Part shown: in pieces, positions 49,880-57,918 of the stretch
How the letters are laid out: each line of letters opens with the position of its first letter
How positions within the stretch are numbered: the first letter of the stretch is position 1
From: Streptomyces sp. ISL-1
Lineage (GTDB): Bacteria > Actinomycetota > Actinomycetes > Streptomycetales > Streptomycetaceae
DNA length: 64,000 bases
Direction: 5' to 3'
NCBI RefSeq assembly: GCF_018614585.1
Contig: NZ_JAGGOI010000034.1
Coordinates: 62,001-126,000 of the forward strand
Program-made: the position numbers and the translations under genes
The notes under the pieces: generated by a model
The model's input: only the letters and a program-made list of their open reading frames with translations
What the model was told of the DNA's origin: nothing
Database searches by the model: none

Positions 49880-49928
49880 ACACCTCATTTTAGCGGCCAC
49901 TTCAACTTGCCATCGGTGGGGAAGTCAT

Positions 49929-49944
49929 TTTAGTCTCTACTAAA
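49929..49944. promoter_or_regulatory. Palindromic operator, TTTAGT-N4-ACTAAA
   Basis: A perfect 6-bp inverted repeat with 4-bp spacer in the 90-bp divergent region, 50 bp from the ArsR start and 24 bp before the SRPBCC ATG. A second CATTTTAG half-site lies at about 49888-49895 next to the ArsR ribosome site. AT-rich against the background and well placed for autoregulation. Confidence 0.65.
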
Positions 49945-49968
49945 GCAACCGACATAGGAGTACACGTC

Positions 49969-50391
49969 ATGGCGGACATCGCGATGCAGCTGCACATCGA
50001 GGCCGACGCGGACACCGTGTACGCGGCGATCTCCACGACTGAGGGCATCAGGGGCTGGTTCACCACGACCGCCACCGCCGACAAGGACGTGGACGGTCTG
50101 CACGAGCTGCAGTTCCCGGGCGTGCCGGAGCCGTGGCGGCTGCGCATCACCGAGGCGGAGCCCGGCAAGCGGCTCGTCCTGGCGGCCGAGAACGGCCCCT
50201 GGACCGGCACTCTGCAGTCTTACGAGGTCCTCACCCGCCCCGAGGGCGACGTCACTCTGCGTTTCACGCACAGCGGCTTCCCCGCCGTCGACGACGCCTA
50301 CCGGGACTTCACATACGGCTGGGCAACGAAGTTCGTACAGCTCAAGGCCTATGCCGAGACGGGCAAACCCGCACCCTTCTTCAACAGCTGA
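49969..50391 (+). CDS. SRPBCC (AHSA1-like) protein
   Basis: A 140-residue START-like protein: MQLHIEADADTVYAAISTTE, GIRGWFTTTATADKDVDG, WRLRITEAEPGKRLVLAAEN and GDVTLRFTHSGFPAVDDAYR, ending YGWATKFVQLKAYAETG. Likely a ligand-binding or chaperone-like protein of unknown substrate. It starts a three-gene run with the TIGR03086-type protein and another SRPBCC protein, under the palindromic operator. TAGGAG lies upstream of the ATG. Confidence 0.84.
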   Translation: MADIAMQLHIEADADTVYAAISTTEGIRGWFTTTATADKDVDGLHELQFPGVPEPWRLRITEAEPGKRLVLAAENGPWTGTLQSYEVLTRPEGDVTLRFTHSGFPAVDDAYRDFTYGWATKFVQLKAYAETGKPAPFFNS

Positions 50392-50408
50392 CCTCCGAGG
50401 GAGATGTC

Positions 50409-50981
50409 ATGAACATCGAGCACAGCACGCTGCGCACCGCCATCCGGGAATGCGCCGATGAGGTCGCGGCGACGGCCACCGGCATCCGTACCGAACAGCT
50501 CGGCTACCGCACCCCGTGCGAGAAGTACACCGTCGCCGAGCTCCTCGACCACCTGGGCGAGACGCTGTCCTCCTCCGCGCGCGCCGCACGCAAGGAGCAG
50601 CAGCCGGCCGAGGCCGATGGATCGGCCACGTCACCGACGGACGTCGCCGAGTCGGCGGACCGAGCCGCGGCGGCCTGGGGCAACCCCGGCGCGTACGAGG
50701 GCATCACCGATTTCGGCCCCGGCGAGATGCCGGCCGGCTTCGCGTCCGCCATCACCCTGGAAGAACTCGCCCTGCACGGCTGGGACCTGGCCCGCGCCAC
50801 CGGGCAGACCTTCGCCATCAGCGAGGACACAGCGCAACTCGCGCTCGGCGCGGTCGAGCAGATCGCGGAGCAGGCCCGGACCAACGGCGCCTATGGCCCC
50901 CTCGTCCCCGTATCCGTCGACGCGCCTGCCTTCCAGCGTGCCCTCGGTGCCAGCGGGAGGAATCCTGAGTGGGCCGGATGA
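50409..50981 (+). CDS. TIGR03086-type MDMPI/DinB-like metal-binding protein
   Basis: A 190-residue protein of the mycothiol-dependent maleylpyruvate isomerase N-terminal superfamily. TPCEKYTVAELLDHLGETL holds the first His, GFASAITLEELALHGWDLAR the second, and ISEDTAQLALGAVEQIAEQ follows; this is the pattern of the TIGR03086 group. A metal site is expected; activity unknown, possibly a thiol-transferase. GAGGGAGA precedes the ATG, 17 bp after the SRPBCC stop. Confidence 0.82.
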   Translation: MNIEHSTLRTAIRECADEVAATATGIRTEQLGYRTPCEKYTVAELLDHLGETLSSSARAARKEQQPAEADGSATSPTDVAESADRAAAAWGNPGAYEGITDFGPGEMPAGFASAITLEELALHGWDLARATGQTFAISEDTAQLALGAVEQIAEQARTNGAYGPLVPVSVDAPAFQRALGASGRNPEWAG

Positions 50982-51024
50982 CCGCCCGGCGAGAGGCGAC
51001 CGGAAAGGAGATCGAGGGACCGGA

Positions 51025-51489
51025 ATGACGATCGACGAGACAGCGGAGCGGGTGATCCCGCTCCCGCCCGACCGGGTGGCGGGGTACGCCATGGACTGGC
51101 GCAACGATCCCGAGTGGACCCAGGGCATCCGCACGGCCGAGCAGACCCGGGAGGCGGATGGAGGCGGCTTCGGCGTCGGCGCCGAGGTTACTCGTACCGC
51201 CCACTTCCTCGGCAAACGCATCGACTACGTGCTCCGCGTCGCCGTGTACGAACCTCCACAGCTGCTGGACATGGTCTCCGTGGCGGGGCCCATGCCCATG
51301 CACGTCACGTACACCTTCGACCCACACCCACAGGGCACACTCGCGCGCATCCGGGTTCAGGGCGACGCCGGCCGCTACTACCGCCTGGCCGCGCCCATCA
51401 TGGCAAGAAAAGTCCGTTCCTCGACCGGCAAGGACCTACGCGATCTGGCGCGCAAGCTGCTGGAGCCACCACAATCCGCGGACGCCTGA
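51025..51489 (+). CDS. SRPBCC (polyketide cyclase-like) protein
   Basis: A 154-residue START/Bet v 1-like protein: RVIPLPPDRVAGYAMDWRND, PEWTQGIRTAEQTRE, GAEVTRTAHFLGKRIDYVLR and YTFDPHPQGTLARIRVQGDA. It is the third SRPBCC protein in 2.4 kb. AAAGGAGATC stands 10-15 bp before the ATG. Ligand unknown. Probably co-transcribed with the two genes before it. Confidence 0.78.
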   Translation: MTIDETAERVIPLPPDRVAGYAMDWRNDPEWTQGIRTAEQTREADGGGFGVGAEVTRTAHFLGKRIDYVLRVAVYEPPQLLDMVSVAGPMPMHVTYTFDPHPQGTLARIRVQGDAGRYYRLAAPIMARKVRSSTGKDLRDLARKLLEPPQSADA

Positions 51490-51580
51490 CTGTTGTGGGA
51501 GAAGGGCAAGCCGTTCCGGCGCGGTGCACCTTCGGGCGGAAGTGGCGCAAGGCTCGAAGTGGTTCGATCCGACATATGTC

Positions 51581-51661
51581 ACAGCACTGAGGCCAGTTCG
51601 GGAACGTCCGGTCCGGCAAATCATTCCCCATGACGTCACCGCTCGTGACGTGGAGTGCTGT
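51581..51661 (+). promoter_or_regulatory. Nested inverted repeats upstream of the conservon
   Basis: Two symmetric elements in the 235-bp region before cvnA: ACGTCAC-N5-GTGACGT at 51633-51651, and, enclosing it, ACAGCACT at 51581-51588 with its complement AGTGCTGT at 51654-51661. They may be an operator and/or a structured leader for the conservon transcript. Confidence 0.5.
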
Positions 51662-51723
51662 TAGAGGTAACGTGCGCCGTACACTTTTCGGCCTGCTGGC
51701 TGATATCGCGACCAGGGACTGTG

Positions 51724-53358
51724 ATGCAGGAACCTTCGATGTGGCCCGCTCATGCCCGCGAGGAGATGACGTCAGTCGACTCCAAGGCGTGGCATGTCCC
51801 GGACACTCTGGGCGAGGGTGGCAAGGCAGTTGACCGCCACATGGTGCTTCTCGCGGTGTTGCCTGCCGGGCTGGTCACAATCACCGGAGCCGCAGCCGGT
51901 GCTCTCTTGTTCACCGCGGGTGTGGGCCACGTCGACAAGGCCGCCTTCTGGGTTCTGCTCACGGGCGAGTTGCTGCTCATCTGCGCGATCCTCATGGGCG
52001 CAGGGCTCTTCGCCTCCACCAAGGCCCGGGCCGTCGCGCGCCGCTATACCGAGCTGAGCCTCTTCGCCGCACGCGGCCAGGCCGAACTGGCCAAGCTGCG
52101 GCAGCAGATGGAGCGTGGCCAAGAGCTGATAGAGCGTCAGCGGCAGCAGGACAGCCCGTTGCCCGTGCCGACGGGGGATGCGCCGGATCGGCTTGGACAC
52201 GAGGTCGCATCCGCCCAGCGCGCTGCCGAGGCGACGGCGGTGGATCTCGCGGCACGGTCGCGCGGCGGCGAGCAGTTCGAGGTCTTCGCCAATCTGGCCC
52301 GCAGGCTGGAGTCTTTGGTGCACCGCGAGATCGGGCTGCTGGACGACCTGGAGAACGAGGTCGAGAACCCGGACTTGCTCAAGGGTTTGTTCCATGTGGA
52401 CCACCTGGCTACCCGTATCCGGCGATACGCCGAGAATCTCGCCGTGCTCGGCGGCGCAGTCTCCTACCGCCAGTGGACCCGACCGGTCAGCATGAGCGAT
52501 GTGCTGCGTTCCGCGGCTGCGGAGATCGAGCAGTATTCGCGGGTCAAGATGGTGCCCCCGGTAGACGGGACGGTGAGCGGGCACGCGGTCGTCGACGTGG
52601 TCCACCTGCTGGCGGAGCTGGTGGAGAACGCCACGGTGTTCTCCCCTCCCCAGACCCAGGTGCTGCTGCGTGCCGAGCACGTCACCGCCGGTCTGGCGGT
52701 CCAGGTCGAGGACCGTGGCCTGGGCATGACCTCCACCGAGCGGAACCAGACGAATGCCCTGCTCGCTTCCCCTGATGGGATCGCTTTGGGTGAGCGGCTC
52801 CAGGACGGTCGGATCGGCCTGTATGTGGTCTCTGTCCTTGCCCGGCGGCACGGCATCGCCGTACAGCTCAAGAGCAATATCTACGGCGGTACAGAGGCTG
52901 TGGTGGTGCTGCCGCATGAGCTGCTGGGCCGGCGTCCGGACGTGGTGGAATCACAGCAACAACCGTCGGTCGTCACTCCGTCCGCCCCTCATGGGCACGT
53001 CGACGACTCGGCGGAGCAGGCAGTTGTGCGGGACACGCCCATCGCTCCGGGCCCGGTACCGACACTGGTACCCGCACCGGTACCCGCACCCGCACCGGTG
53101 GCCGGACCACCATTCGCCCCCGTCGCGTCCCCCGCGCCGGAGGTTGGTCGCCCCGTGCTGCCCAAGCGCCGCCGTCAGGAACACCTCTCCCCGCAACTGC
53201 GGCAGCCCTCCCACGCCGCCGCGGCGCCGAAGGAGGTCGAGCACGATCCCGGCCTGATGGCCGCCTTCCAGACCGGCGTCCGCCTGGCCGAAGAAGCCGA
53301 GGAAACCGGCACCTCCCCATCACTTGCCGGTCATACCCGACCGGACCCGGCCCCCTAG
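51724..53358 (+). CDS. cvnA: Conservon sensor-like ATPase CvnA
   Basis: A 544-residue membrane protein, first gene of a conservon. Two hydrophobic helices (about 40-64 and 72-95, VLLAVLPAGLVTITGAAAGAL and VLLTGELLLICAILMGAGLF) anchor it; a coiled coil (LAKLRQQMERGQELIERQRQ) leads to a dimerisation-like region with VHREIGLLDDLENEVENPDL and FHVDHLATRIRRYAENLAVL, then a histidine-kinase-type ATPase: LLAELVENATVFSPP (N box), VQVEDRGLGM (G1), IGLYVVSVLARRHGI (G2). The tail is Pro-rich. CvnA is an atypical sensor kinase that works with CvnB-D in a GPCR-like system. ATG 51724 is used; ATG 51739 and 51766 are alternatives. Confidence 0.86.
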   Translation: MQEPSMWPAHAREEMTSVDSKAWHVPDTLGEGGKAVDRHMVLLAVLPAGLVTITGAAAGALLFTAGVGHVDKAAFWVLLTGELLLICAILMGAGLFASTKARAVARRYTELSLFAARGQAELAKLRQQMERGQELIERQRQQDSPLPVPTGDAPDRLGHEVASAQRAAEATAVDLAARSRGGEQFEVFANLARRLESLVHREIGLLDDLENEVENPDLLKGLFHVDHLATRIRRYAENLAVLGGAVSYRQWTRPVSMSDVLRSAAAEIEQYSRVKMVPPVDGTVSGHAVVDVVHLLAELVENATVFSPPQTQVLLRAEHVTAGLAVQVEDRGLGMTSTERNQTNALLASPDGIALGERLQDGRIGLYVVSVLARRHGIAVQLKSNIYGGTEAVVVLPHELLGRRPDVVESQQQPSVVTPSAPHGHVDDSAEQAVVRDTPIAPGPVPTLVPAPVPAPAPVAGPPFAPVASPAPEVGRPVLPKRRRQEHLSPQLRQPSHAAAAPKEVEHDPGLMAAFQTGVRLAEEAEETGTSPSLAGHTRPDPAP

Positions 53359-53391
53359 CAGTTTCACGTCATTGAGGAGAAGTGCGCGATC

Positions 53392-53787
53392 GTGGTGAGC
53401 GAAGATCTTTCTTGGCTGTTGAGCGGCCTTGTACAGCGCGTACCGCATACGCGGAGCGCACTGCTGTTGTCCTCGGACGGTCTGGTGATGGCCTCGGACG
53501 GACTGGACAAAGACGCAGCGGATCATCTGGCGGCCCTCTCCAGCGGGCTCTACTCCCTGGCCCGCAGTGCCGGCAAGCGATTTGACGACGGCGGTGATGT
53601 GCAGCAGATCGTGACCCAGCTCAGCAGCTCGCTGCTCTTTGTCTCCGCGGCCGGGCAGGGTGCGCTGTTGGCAGTGCTCGCCGGGCGCGAAGCGGATGTG
53701 TCGGTGCTGGGCTACGAGATCACCATGATGGTCAAGAGCGTCCGCCCCCACCTGGGGGCCGCTCCCCGTCAGTCGGTCGGGCAGTGA
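53392..53787 (+). CDS. cvnB: Conservon protein CvnB (roadblock/LC7 domain)
   Basis: A 131-residue roadblock/LC7 protein: LSWLLSGLVQRVPHTRSALL, LSSDGLVMASDGLDKDAADH, GGDVQQIVTQLSSSLLFVSA and GALLAVLAGREADVSVLGYE. In conservons and MglB-type systems it acts as a GTPase-activating or scaffold partner for CvnD. GTG 53392 and GTG 53395 are adjacent; GAGGAGA lies just upstream. 33 bp after cvnA. Confidence 0.87.
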   Translation: MVSEDLSWLLSGLVQRVPHTRSALLLSSDGLVMASDGLDKDAADHLAALSSGLYSLARSAGKRFDDGGDVQQIVTQLSSSLLFVSAAGQGALLAVLAGREADVSVLGYEITMMVKSVRPHLGAAPRQSVGQ

Positions 53788-53790
53788 CAG

Positions 53791-54183
53791 ATGCCGGACG
53801 ACTCGGACGATCCGGATGGGCCGTTGTTCGACGATGCCGTCGGGCGGCTGGTCCGGCCGTACACCGTCAGCGACGGACGCACCAGACCCACGTGCCACTT
53901 CGACTTGATGACCATGGTGGTGGCCACGGGCACCGTGCTTCGGAGCAACCTCGGACTGGATCACGCACATGTGCTTGAGCTGTGCCGGACGCCGGTCACG
54001 GTGGCTGAGATCGCGGGTCACACACGAATGCCCGCAACGGTGATCAAGGTGCTGCTGTCCGACTTGGCGGAGCGTGGCGCGGTCGTCACGCGACCCTTCA
54101 ACACGGGAAAACAGGGGCCAAATCCTGGCCCCGATCCAGATCTATTGGAGGCGTTGCGCGATGGGCTCCTCAAACGACTCTGA
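53791..54183 (+). CDS. cvnC: Conservon protein CvnC (DUF742)
   Basis: A 130-residue DUF742 protein: RLVRPYTVSDGRTRPTCHFD, LMTMVVATGTVLRSNLGLDH, AHVLELCRTPVTVAEIAGHT and LLSDLAERGAVVTRP, the winged-helix-like pattern of the family. Starts 3 bp after cvnB and overlaps cvnD by 23 bp, so the set is translated together. Confidence 0.88.
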   Translation: MPDDSDDPDGPLFDDAVGRLVRPYTVSDGRTRPTCHFDLMTMVVATGTVLRSNLGLDHAHVLELCRTPVTVAEIAGHTRMPATVIKVLLSDLAERGAVVTRPFNTGKQGPNPGPDPDLLEALRDGLLKRL

Positions 54184-54826
54184 GGCACCCGGTGCAGAGT
54201 CACTTCCGATGGGGATCAAGATTCTGGTCGCCGGGGGCTTCGGGGTGGGCAAGACCACCTTTGTGGGATCTGTCAGCGAGATTGAGCCGCTGAGCACGGA
54301 AGAGCTGCTGACCGAGGTCAGTGCCGCCACGGACAGGCTGGACGGGGTGGAGAACAAGGCCACCACCACGGTCGCGATGGACTTCGGCCGGATCACCATC
54401 AGCCCCCACCACGTGCTCTATTTGTTCGGCACGCCCGGCCAGGAGCGCTTTTGGTTCATGTGGGACGAGATGTCAGCCGGCGCACTCGGTGCCGTAGTGC
54501 TCGCCGACACCCGCCGGCTGGACCACAGTTTCGCGGCGGTTGACTTCTTTGAAGCGCGTGGCATCAGATTCCTCGTCGCGGTCAATGAGTTCGACGGGGC
54601 GCACCACTATCAGCCGGAAGAGGTACGGGCGGCGCTGGACCTCAAGCCCGAGGTGCCGGTGGTCCTGTGTGATGCCCGCCTGTCCAGATCGGGTATTCGG
54701 ATTCTACTTTCCCTCGTGCAGCATCTGATCGATTCAAGGGGTTCCCATGGCAGCGACGGTGTACAAATCTCCCTTCGGAGGGGAGATCGCAGTGCGTCAT
54801 CTGCTTCTCCCTCCGGAGGACCCTGA
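54161..54826 (+). CDS. cvnD: Conservon GTPase CvnD (with extended C-terminus)
   Basis: A 221-residue small GTPase of the MglA-like group: P-loop ILVAGGFGVGKTTFVGSVSE, switch region ATTTVAMDFGRI, FGTPGQERFWFMWDEMSAGA (G3) and VAVNEFDG in place of NKxD (G4). The GTPase fold should end near SLVQHLIDSR (about residue 195); about 25 Ser/Gly/Arg-rich residues follow because the stop codon found in most cvnD genes at that point is absent, and the frame runs 80 bp into the downstream GAF gene. That tail may be a recent stop-loss. Confidence 0.86.
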   Translation: MGSSNDSEAPGAESLPMGIKILVAGGFGVGKTTFVGSVSEIEPLSTEELLTEVSAATDRLDGVENKATTTVAMDFGRITISPHHVLYLFGTPGQERFWFMWDEMSAGALGAVVLADTRRLDHSFAAVDFFEARGIRFLVAVNEFDGAHHYQPEEVRAALDLKPEVPVVLCDARLSRSGIRILLSLVQHLIDSRGSHGSDGVQISLRRGDRSASSASPSGGP

Positions 54827-55352
54827 GGCGCAGGCCCGGGCACTCCGGCTCAGGGAACTGGGGATCGAGGACAAGCCCGTTCCTGAGTTCGACGACTTCG
54901 CGCGTGAACTGGCGAAGCGCACCGGGGGGTGCTACGCGGGGGTCAATTTCTTCATCGACGAGAACCGTCAGTACTTCGCGGGCCTGTACAGCGCGGCCTC
55001 CGACACCACCGTGGAGCTGGAGTCCCCCCTTCTCGAGGACCCCGTCCCCGGCCGGGTGATGCCTCGTGACTTCGACATTGGTTTCTGCCCGCATGTGGTC
55101 AGGCGGCGCAAGGCTCTGGTGCTGGAGGATGTCCGCGACTATCCACGTTATGCCGGGAATCACGTGGTCGATGCGATCGGAATCCACTCCTACCTGGGAG
55201 CGCCGCTGATCGACCACACGGGCATGGTGCTGGGCACGATCTGTGTAGTGGACCAGGATCCCCAGCCCTGGGGTCATAAAGGGCTGGAGACCATCAAGAC
55301 GATGGCGGCCGAACTGGTGGAGCGCATCGAGCGGTCGGAGCACGGCCGGTGA
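54747..55352 (+). CDS. GAF-domain protein associated with the conservon
   Basis: A 201-residue single GAF domain protein: ALRLRELGIEDKPVPEFDDF, RTGGCYAGVNFFIDENRQYF, FDIGFCPHVVRRRKALVLED and GIHSYLGAPLIDHTGMVLGT, IСVVDQDPQPW-type ending. Such a gene commonly accompanies conservons as an extra sensor (heme, ligand or redox). AGGGG lies 6-10 bp before ATG 54747, so this start is firm even though it overlaps cvnD by 80 bp in another frame. Confidence 0.8.
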   Translation: MAATVYKSPFGGEIAVRHLLLPPEDPEAQARALRLRELGIEDKPVPEFDDFARELAKRTGGCYAGVNFFIDENRQYFAGLYSAASDTTVELESPLLEDPVPGRVMPRDFDIGFCPHVVRRRKALVLEDVRDYPRYAGNHVVDAIGIHSYLGAPLIDHTGMVLGTICVVDQDPQPWGHKGLETIKTMAAELVERIERSEHGR

Positions 55353-55711
55353 GGGAGCCTGCCTGAGGCGATCGGCCGGAGCTGTAGACCCGCGGCACCG
55401 TCCCGTTGTGGAGGGGCGCCAGCCCGTTCGAGCCGGGCCGGGCGGGCCGACACCCGCTCCAGGAGTTCGGTCGCAAGTCTGAACTTGGCCTGCGGAGCGC
55501 CCTCGGACGGGCTGTCCTCGTACGTCCGCTTCCGCCGCTGTCCGCCGTCGTTGACGTCAGCGGTGGATGCCAGTCCGCGAAGAGGGCGTGCCACGGCCCC
55601 TCCGCTCAGGCAGGCCGCGGCATCGCCGTCCCGCTGCGCAAAGTCCGGAACTGACCGCCGGGGCGGGCTCCTCCGCAGGTGTCTTCCCGGAGCTGCCTGG
55701 TGATCAACTTG
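55353..55711. other. Intergenic region after the conservon, no gene seen
   Basis: Open frames on both strands have no ribosome site or recognisable family. A minus-strand stretch (KFRLATELLERVSARPARL) looks protein-like for about 20 codons only. Possibly decayed sequence. Confidence 0.35.
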
Positions 55712-55957
55712 TCACGAACTCGCGGTGAAGCGGACAGACCAGGCGTAGCCGCTCAAGGTGTCGTGCGGCACCCGCCGGACTTCCGTGACCCGGCAACCGT
55801 CGTGTGCATACTTGCGGGCGAACCGGTCGAGGCGCTGCGCGTCGGTGAGATCCTCCATGGACAGCGGTGCTCCGACGACGAGGTCTTCGTGAAGGACTGT
55901 GTCCGGCGCGGCATCGTCTGAGCAGGCCGAGCAATGATGCGTTTTGGGTAGGGGCAT
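55712..55957 (-). CDS. Small hypothetical protein
   Basis: An 81-residue frame: MPLPKTHHCSACSDDAAPDT, VLHEDLVVGAPLSMEDLTDA, QRLDRFARKYAHDGCRVTEV then VRRVPHDTLSGYAWSVRF. It is acidic, with sensible composition and codon use, and a HxCxxC group near the N-terminus that could bind a metal. GAGGGA lies about 10 bp before the ATG. I do not recognise a family; the regular composition argues for a real gene. Confidence 0.5.
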   Translation of the reverse strand: MPLPKTHHCSACSDDAAPDTVLHEDLVVGAPLSMEDLTDAQRLDRFARKYAHDGCRVTEVRRVPHDTLSGYAWSVRFTASS

Positions 55958-56241
55958 ACGACCAGTGTCCCTCCTCACCTGGATTCCCTGGACGTTCACA
56001 GCACGAATGCCGCGCTGCAGAGCGCCTTGGCCAAGGGCTGACGTGTCCCCCGGCGGGATTGTGGGCCATGGTTGTGCTGCGGGCCTGGACCCGCCAAAGG
56101 TCGCTTCTACGACCTGCGCCACACCGGGCGCACCCTGTCGACGCAGTCCGGCACGCGCTGAAAACGCGATGGTCCGCGTCCGCCAGTCCGGAGAAGGCCG
56201 CGATGAGGACGAGGGAGAGGGCTCTGCCCCGCAATGCAACG

Positions 56242-56277
56242 AGCTGGGGCCCGCACCTCACGGTGCGGGCCCCAGCT
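56242..56277 (-). terminator. Terminator of the cold-shock gene
   Basis: A perfect 16-bp inverted repeat (AGCTGGGGCCCGCACC and complement) with a TCAC loop, 19 bp after the cspA stop on the minus strand. One of the strongest terminators in the window. Confidence 0.85.
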
Positions 56278-56295
56278 GCGTACTATGCGTCAGCG

Positions 56296-56499
56296 TCAGG
56301 CGGGAACGATGTTCTCGGCCGTCGGGCCCTTCTGACCCTGCGCGATGTCGAAGTTCACCTTCTGGCCTTCCTGCAGCTCACGGAAGCCCTGGGCGGCGAT
56401 GTTCGAGTAGTGGGCGAACACGTCCGGGCCGCCACCGTCCTGCTCGATGAAGCCGAAGCCCTTTTCAGCGTTGAACCACTTCACGGTGCCAGATGCCAT
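56296..56499 (-). CDS. Cold-shock protein (CspA family)
   Basis: A 67-residue cold-shock-domain protein with both RNA-binding motifs: GTVKWFNAEKGFGFIEQDGG (RNP1 KGFGFI) and DVFAHYSNI (RNP2 VFAHY), ending in FDIAQGQKGPTAENIVPA. It binds single-stranded nucleic acid as an RNA chaperone. GAAGGAGATTTGAC lies directly before the ATG. An imperfect hairpin lies about 100-140 bp upstream in the probable leader. Confidence 0.93.
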   Translation of the reverse strand: MASGTVKWFNAEKGFGFIEQDGGGPDVFAHYSNIAAQGFRELQEGQKVNFDIAQGQKGPTAENIVPA

Positions 56500-56595
56500 G
56501 TCAAATCTCCTTCGGGGCAGTGCCCGGAGTCCGCACTTTGCCGACTCCGTGTCGCTTTAATGATTGCCCCGCCCGGAAAATGACCGGAAATACAA

Positions 56596-56635
56596 AAGTG
56601 CTCCCACCTGGAATGAACAACAGGTAGGGGCACTT
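56596..56635 (-). promoter_or_regulatory. Imperfect hairpin upstream of cspA
   Basis: AAGTGCTCCCACCTG and a 13-of-15 complementary arm around a 10-nt loop, 97-136 bp before the cspA start. It is in an AT-richer leader region. It could be a leader structure of the cold-shock mRNA or a terminator of an upstream minus-strand transcript. Confidence 0.4.
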
Positions 56636-56639
56636 GGAG

Positions 56640-57021
56640 TTTTGGGAACCACAACTGCAACTGGGATCGAGAGTACCACGGTGAGATCGGACCTTGCGCT
56701 GGTGGATAATTCAGCCGGCCTGCTGGTGAGATAGCCTCACCGCGCGTTGCGTCGATTTCTCACCTCGCGGCCACAGATATTGGCTCGTCCTTGACGAAGT
56801 GTTTCCGCGAGGGGGCCGCCCGTCAGTGCTGTGAAGAGGCGCGCCGCCGACCGCACCGTCACCGCCGGGCCCGCAAGAACGCCGTCGACCGGCGCAGGCT
56901 CGCCGGCCGGATCGCCGGCCCACACCGACCGCCCCGGCCCGCACCCCTCTCGGCCGCCTCGATCAGGCTCTCGCCGGTCGCCGGCGGACGGGATGCCGCT
57001 GTTGCGGTCGTCAGATGATCC
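56640..57021. other. Region upstream of cspA, no supported gene
   Basis: Holds the likely cspA promoter. Minus-strand frames near 56737-56925 (VDGVLAGPAVTVRSAARLF) read protein-like for a short distance but lack a start signal and a recognised family. Confidence 0.35.
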
Positions 57022-57267
57022 TCACCGCGGCCACACCTCTCCCTGCTCCTGGGCATGAACGTGTTGGCGCAGCGCCACCCGGGCGGCAGGAGACCGGCCG
57101 CGGCCTGTGGACCAGAACGGATGCCAGAACACCTCGACGGACAGTCGCAGCAGTCGGCGACGCAGAACCGTGGTGTTGCCGGGCCGGGGCGCGGCGAGCG
57201 CCGCGTACGTTCGGTTCCAGTCGTGCTGCGCCCGCACCAGGTCGTGAGGAAACATCGTTCGCACCAT
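57022..57267 (-). CDS. Small hypothetical protein
   Basis: An 81-residue basic frame: MVRTMFPHDLVRAQHDWNRT, YAALAAPRPGNTTVLRRRLL, RLSVEVFWHPFWSTGRGRSP. The AQHDWNRTYAALA and WHPFWST words are of a type seen repeatedly in Streptomyces orphan proteins. An AT-rich ACATGTTTTAATTTAG stretch directly precedes the ATG and could be a -10 region of a leaderless transcript. ATG 57255 four codons later is an alternative. Function unknown. Confidence 0.5.
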   Translation of the reverse strand: MVRTMFPHDLVRAQHDWNRTYAALAAPRPGNTTVLRRRLLRLSVEVFWHPFWSTGRGRSPAARVALRQHVHAQEQGEVWPR

Positions 57268-57382
57268 GACTAAATTAAAACATGTGTTCGATTCCTGATC
57301 CACGTCCGCCACGGCGGAGCGCCAAACGACGCTGCCCGCCTCCGGGTGCACGGAGCAGCACCCAAGCTGCGGTCATGGAGAG

Positions 57383-57724
57383 GTGCACCACCAACAAGAG
57401 CCCCATTGCTGCGTACGGCAGCCCGCCCCCCGGAAGCGTGGCTGGTCACCGCCAGACACGGGCTACAAGGGCAGCCTCGAGCAGGCCCTGTCAGCCATAG
57501 AGGAGCAAGCCCCCGGGCGGGGCGCCAATGCGATCGTCGGTCTTCGCATTGCTGTGGCGCAGTCTGAGACTGGCCAGGGCTTCGGACGAAGCTTCGTCGT
57601 CTACCGCGGTGAAGTAGTTCTGATCCGGGGGTCGGTCATGGCTCGGGCGGCGGGGCGCCCCCGCGCCCCCCGCCGGACGGGCACGGGTCTGGCACGCTGC
57701 CCCCTGCTGGGCGAGTGGCGATAA
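57383..57724 (+). pseudogene. YbjQ/heavy-metal-binding-like fragment
   Basis: Residues about 27-75 of this frame (SLEQALSAIEEQAPGRGANA, IVGLRIAVAQSETGQGFGRS, FVVYRGEVVLI) resemble the central part of the YbjQ/UPF0145 family, in which an Ala-Asn-Ala-(I/V)-(V/I)-G-(L/V)-R motif is typical. The expected N-terminal half is missing and the C-terminus is random, Arg/Pro-rich. No ribosome site. Probably a truncated gene. Confidence 0.4.
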
Positions 57725-57918
57725 AGGGCGGGTCACGTCGCTACCTGGACGAGCTCGCGTTCCGCGATGCTCTCCGGGCCGATCCGGGCTTGGCTGCACG
57801 TTACGCAGCTCTCAAGCGTGACCTCGCTGCCCGGTTCCGCAGCGACCGCGAGGCGTACACGGAACACAAGGCACCTTTCGTGAAAGGGGTCCTTGCGACC
57901 TTCAGCGATCGCACTTGA
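57715..57918 (+). pseudogene. C-terminal fragment of a GrpB (UPF0157) family protein
   Basis: 67 codons from a GTG at 57715: DELAFRDALRADPGLAARYA, ALKRDLAARFRSDREAYTEH, KAPFVKGVL. This is the C-terminal end of GrpB-family nucleotidyltransferase-fold proteins (LxFRDxLRxxP, YxxLKxxLA, DRxxYTxxKxPFV). About 100 N-terminal residues with the catalytic core are missing, so it is a remnant. It overlaps the YbjQ-like fragment, another sign of a rearranged junction. Confidence 0.6.
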
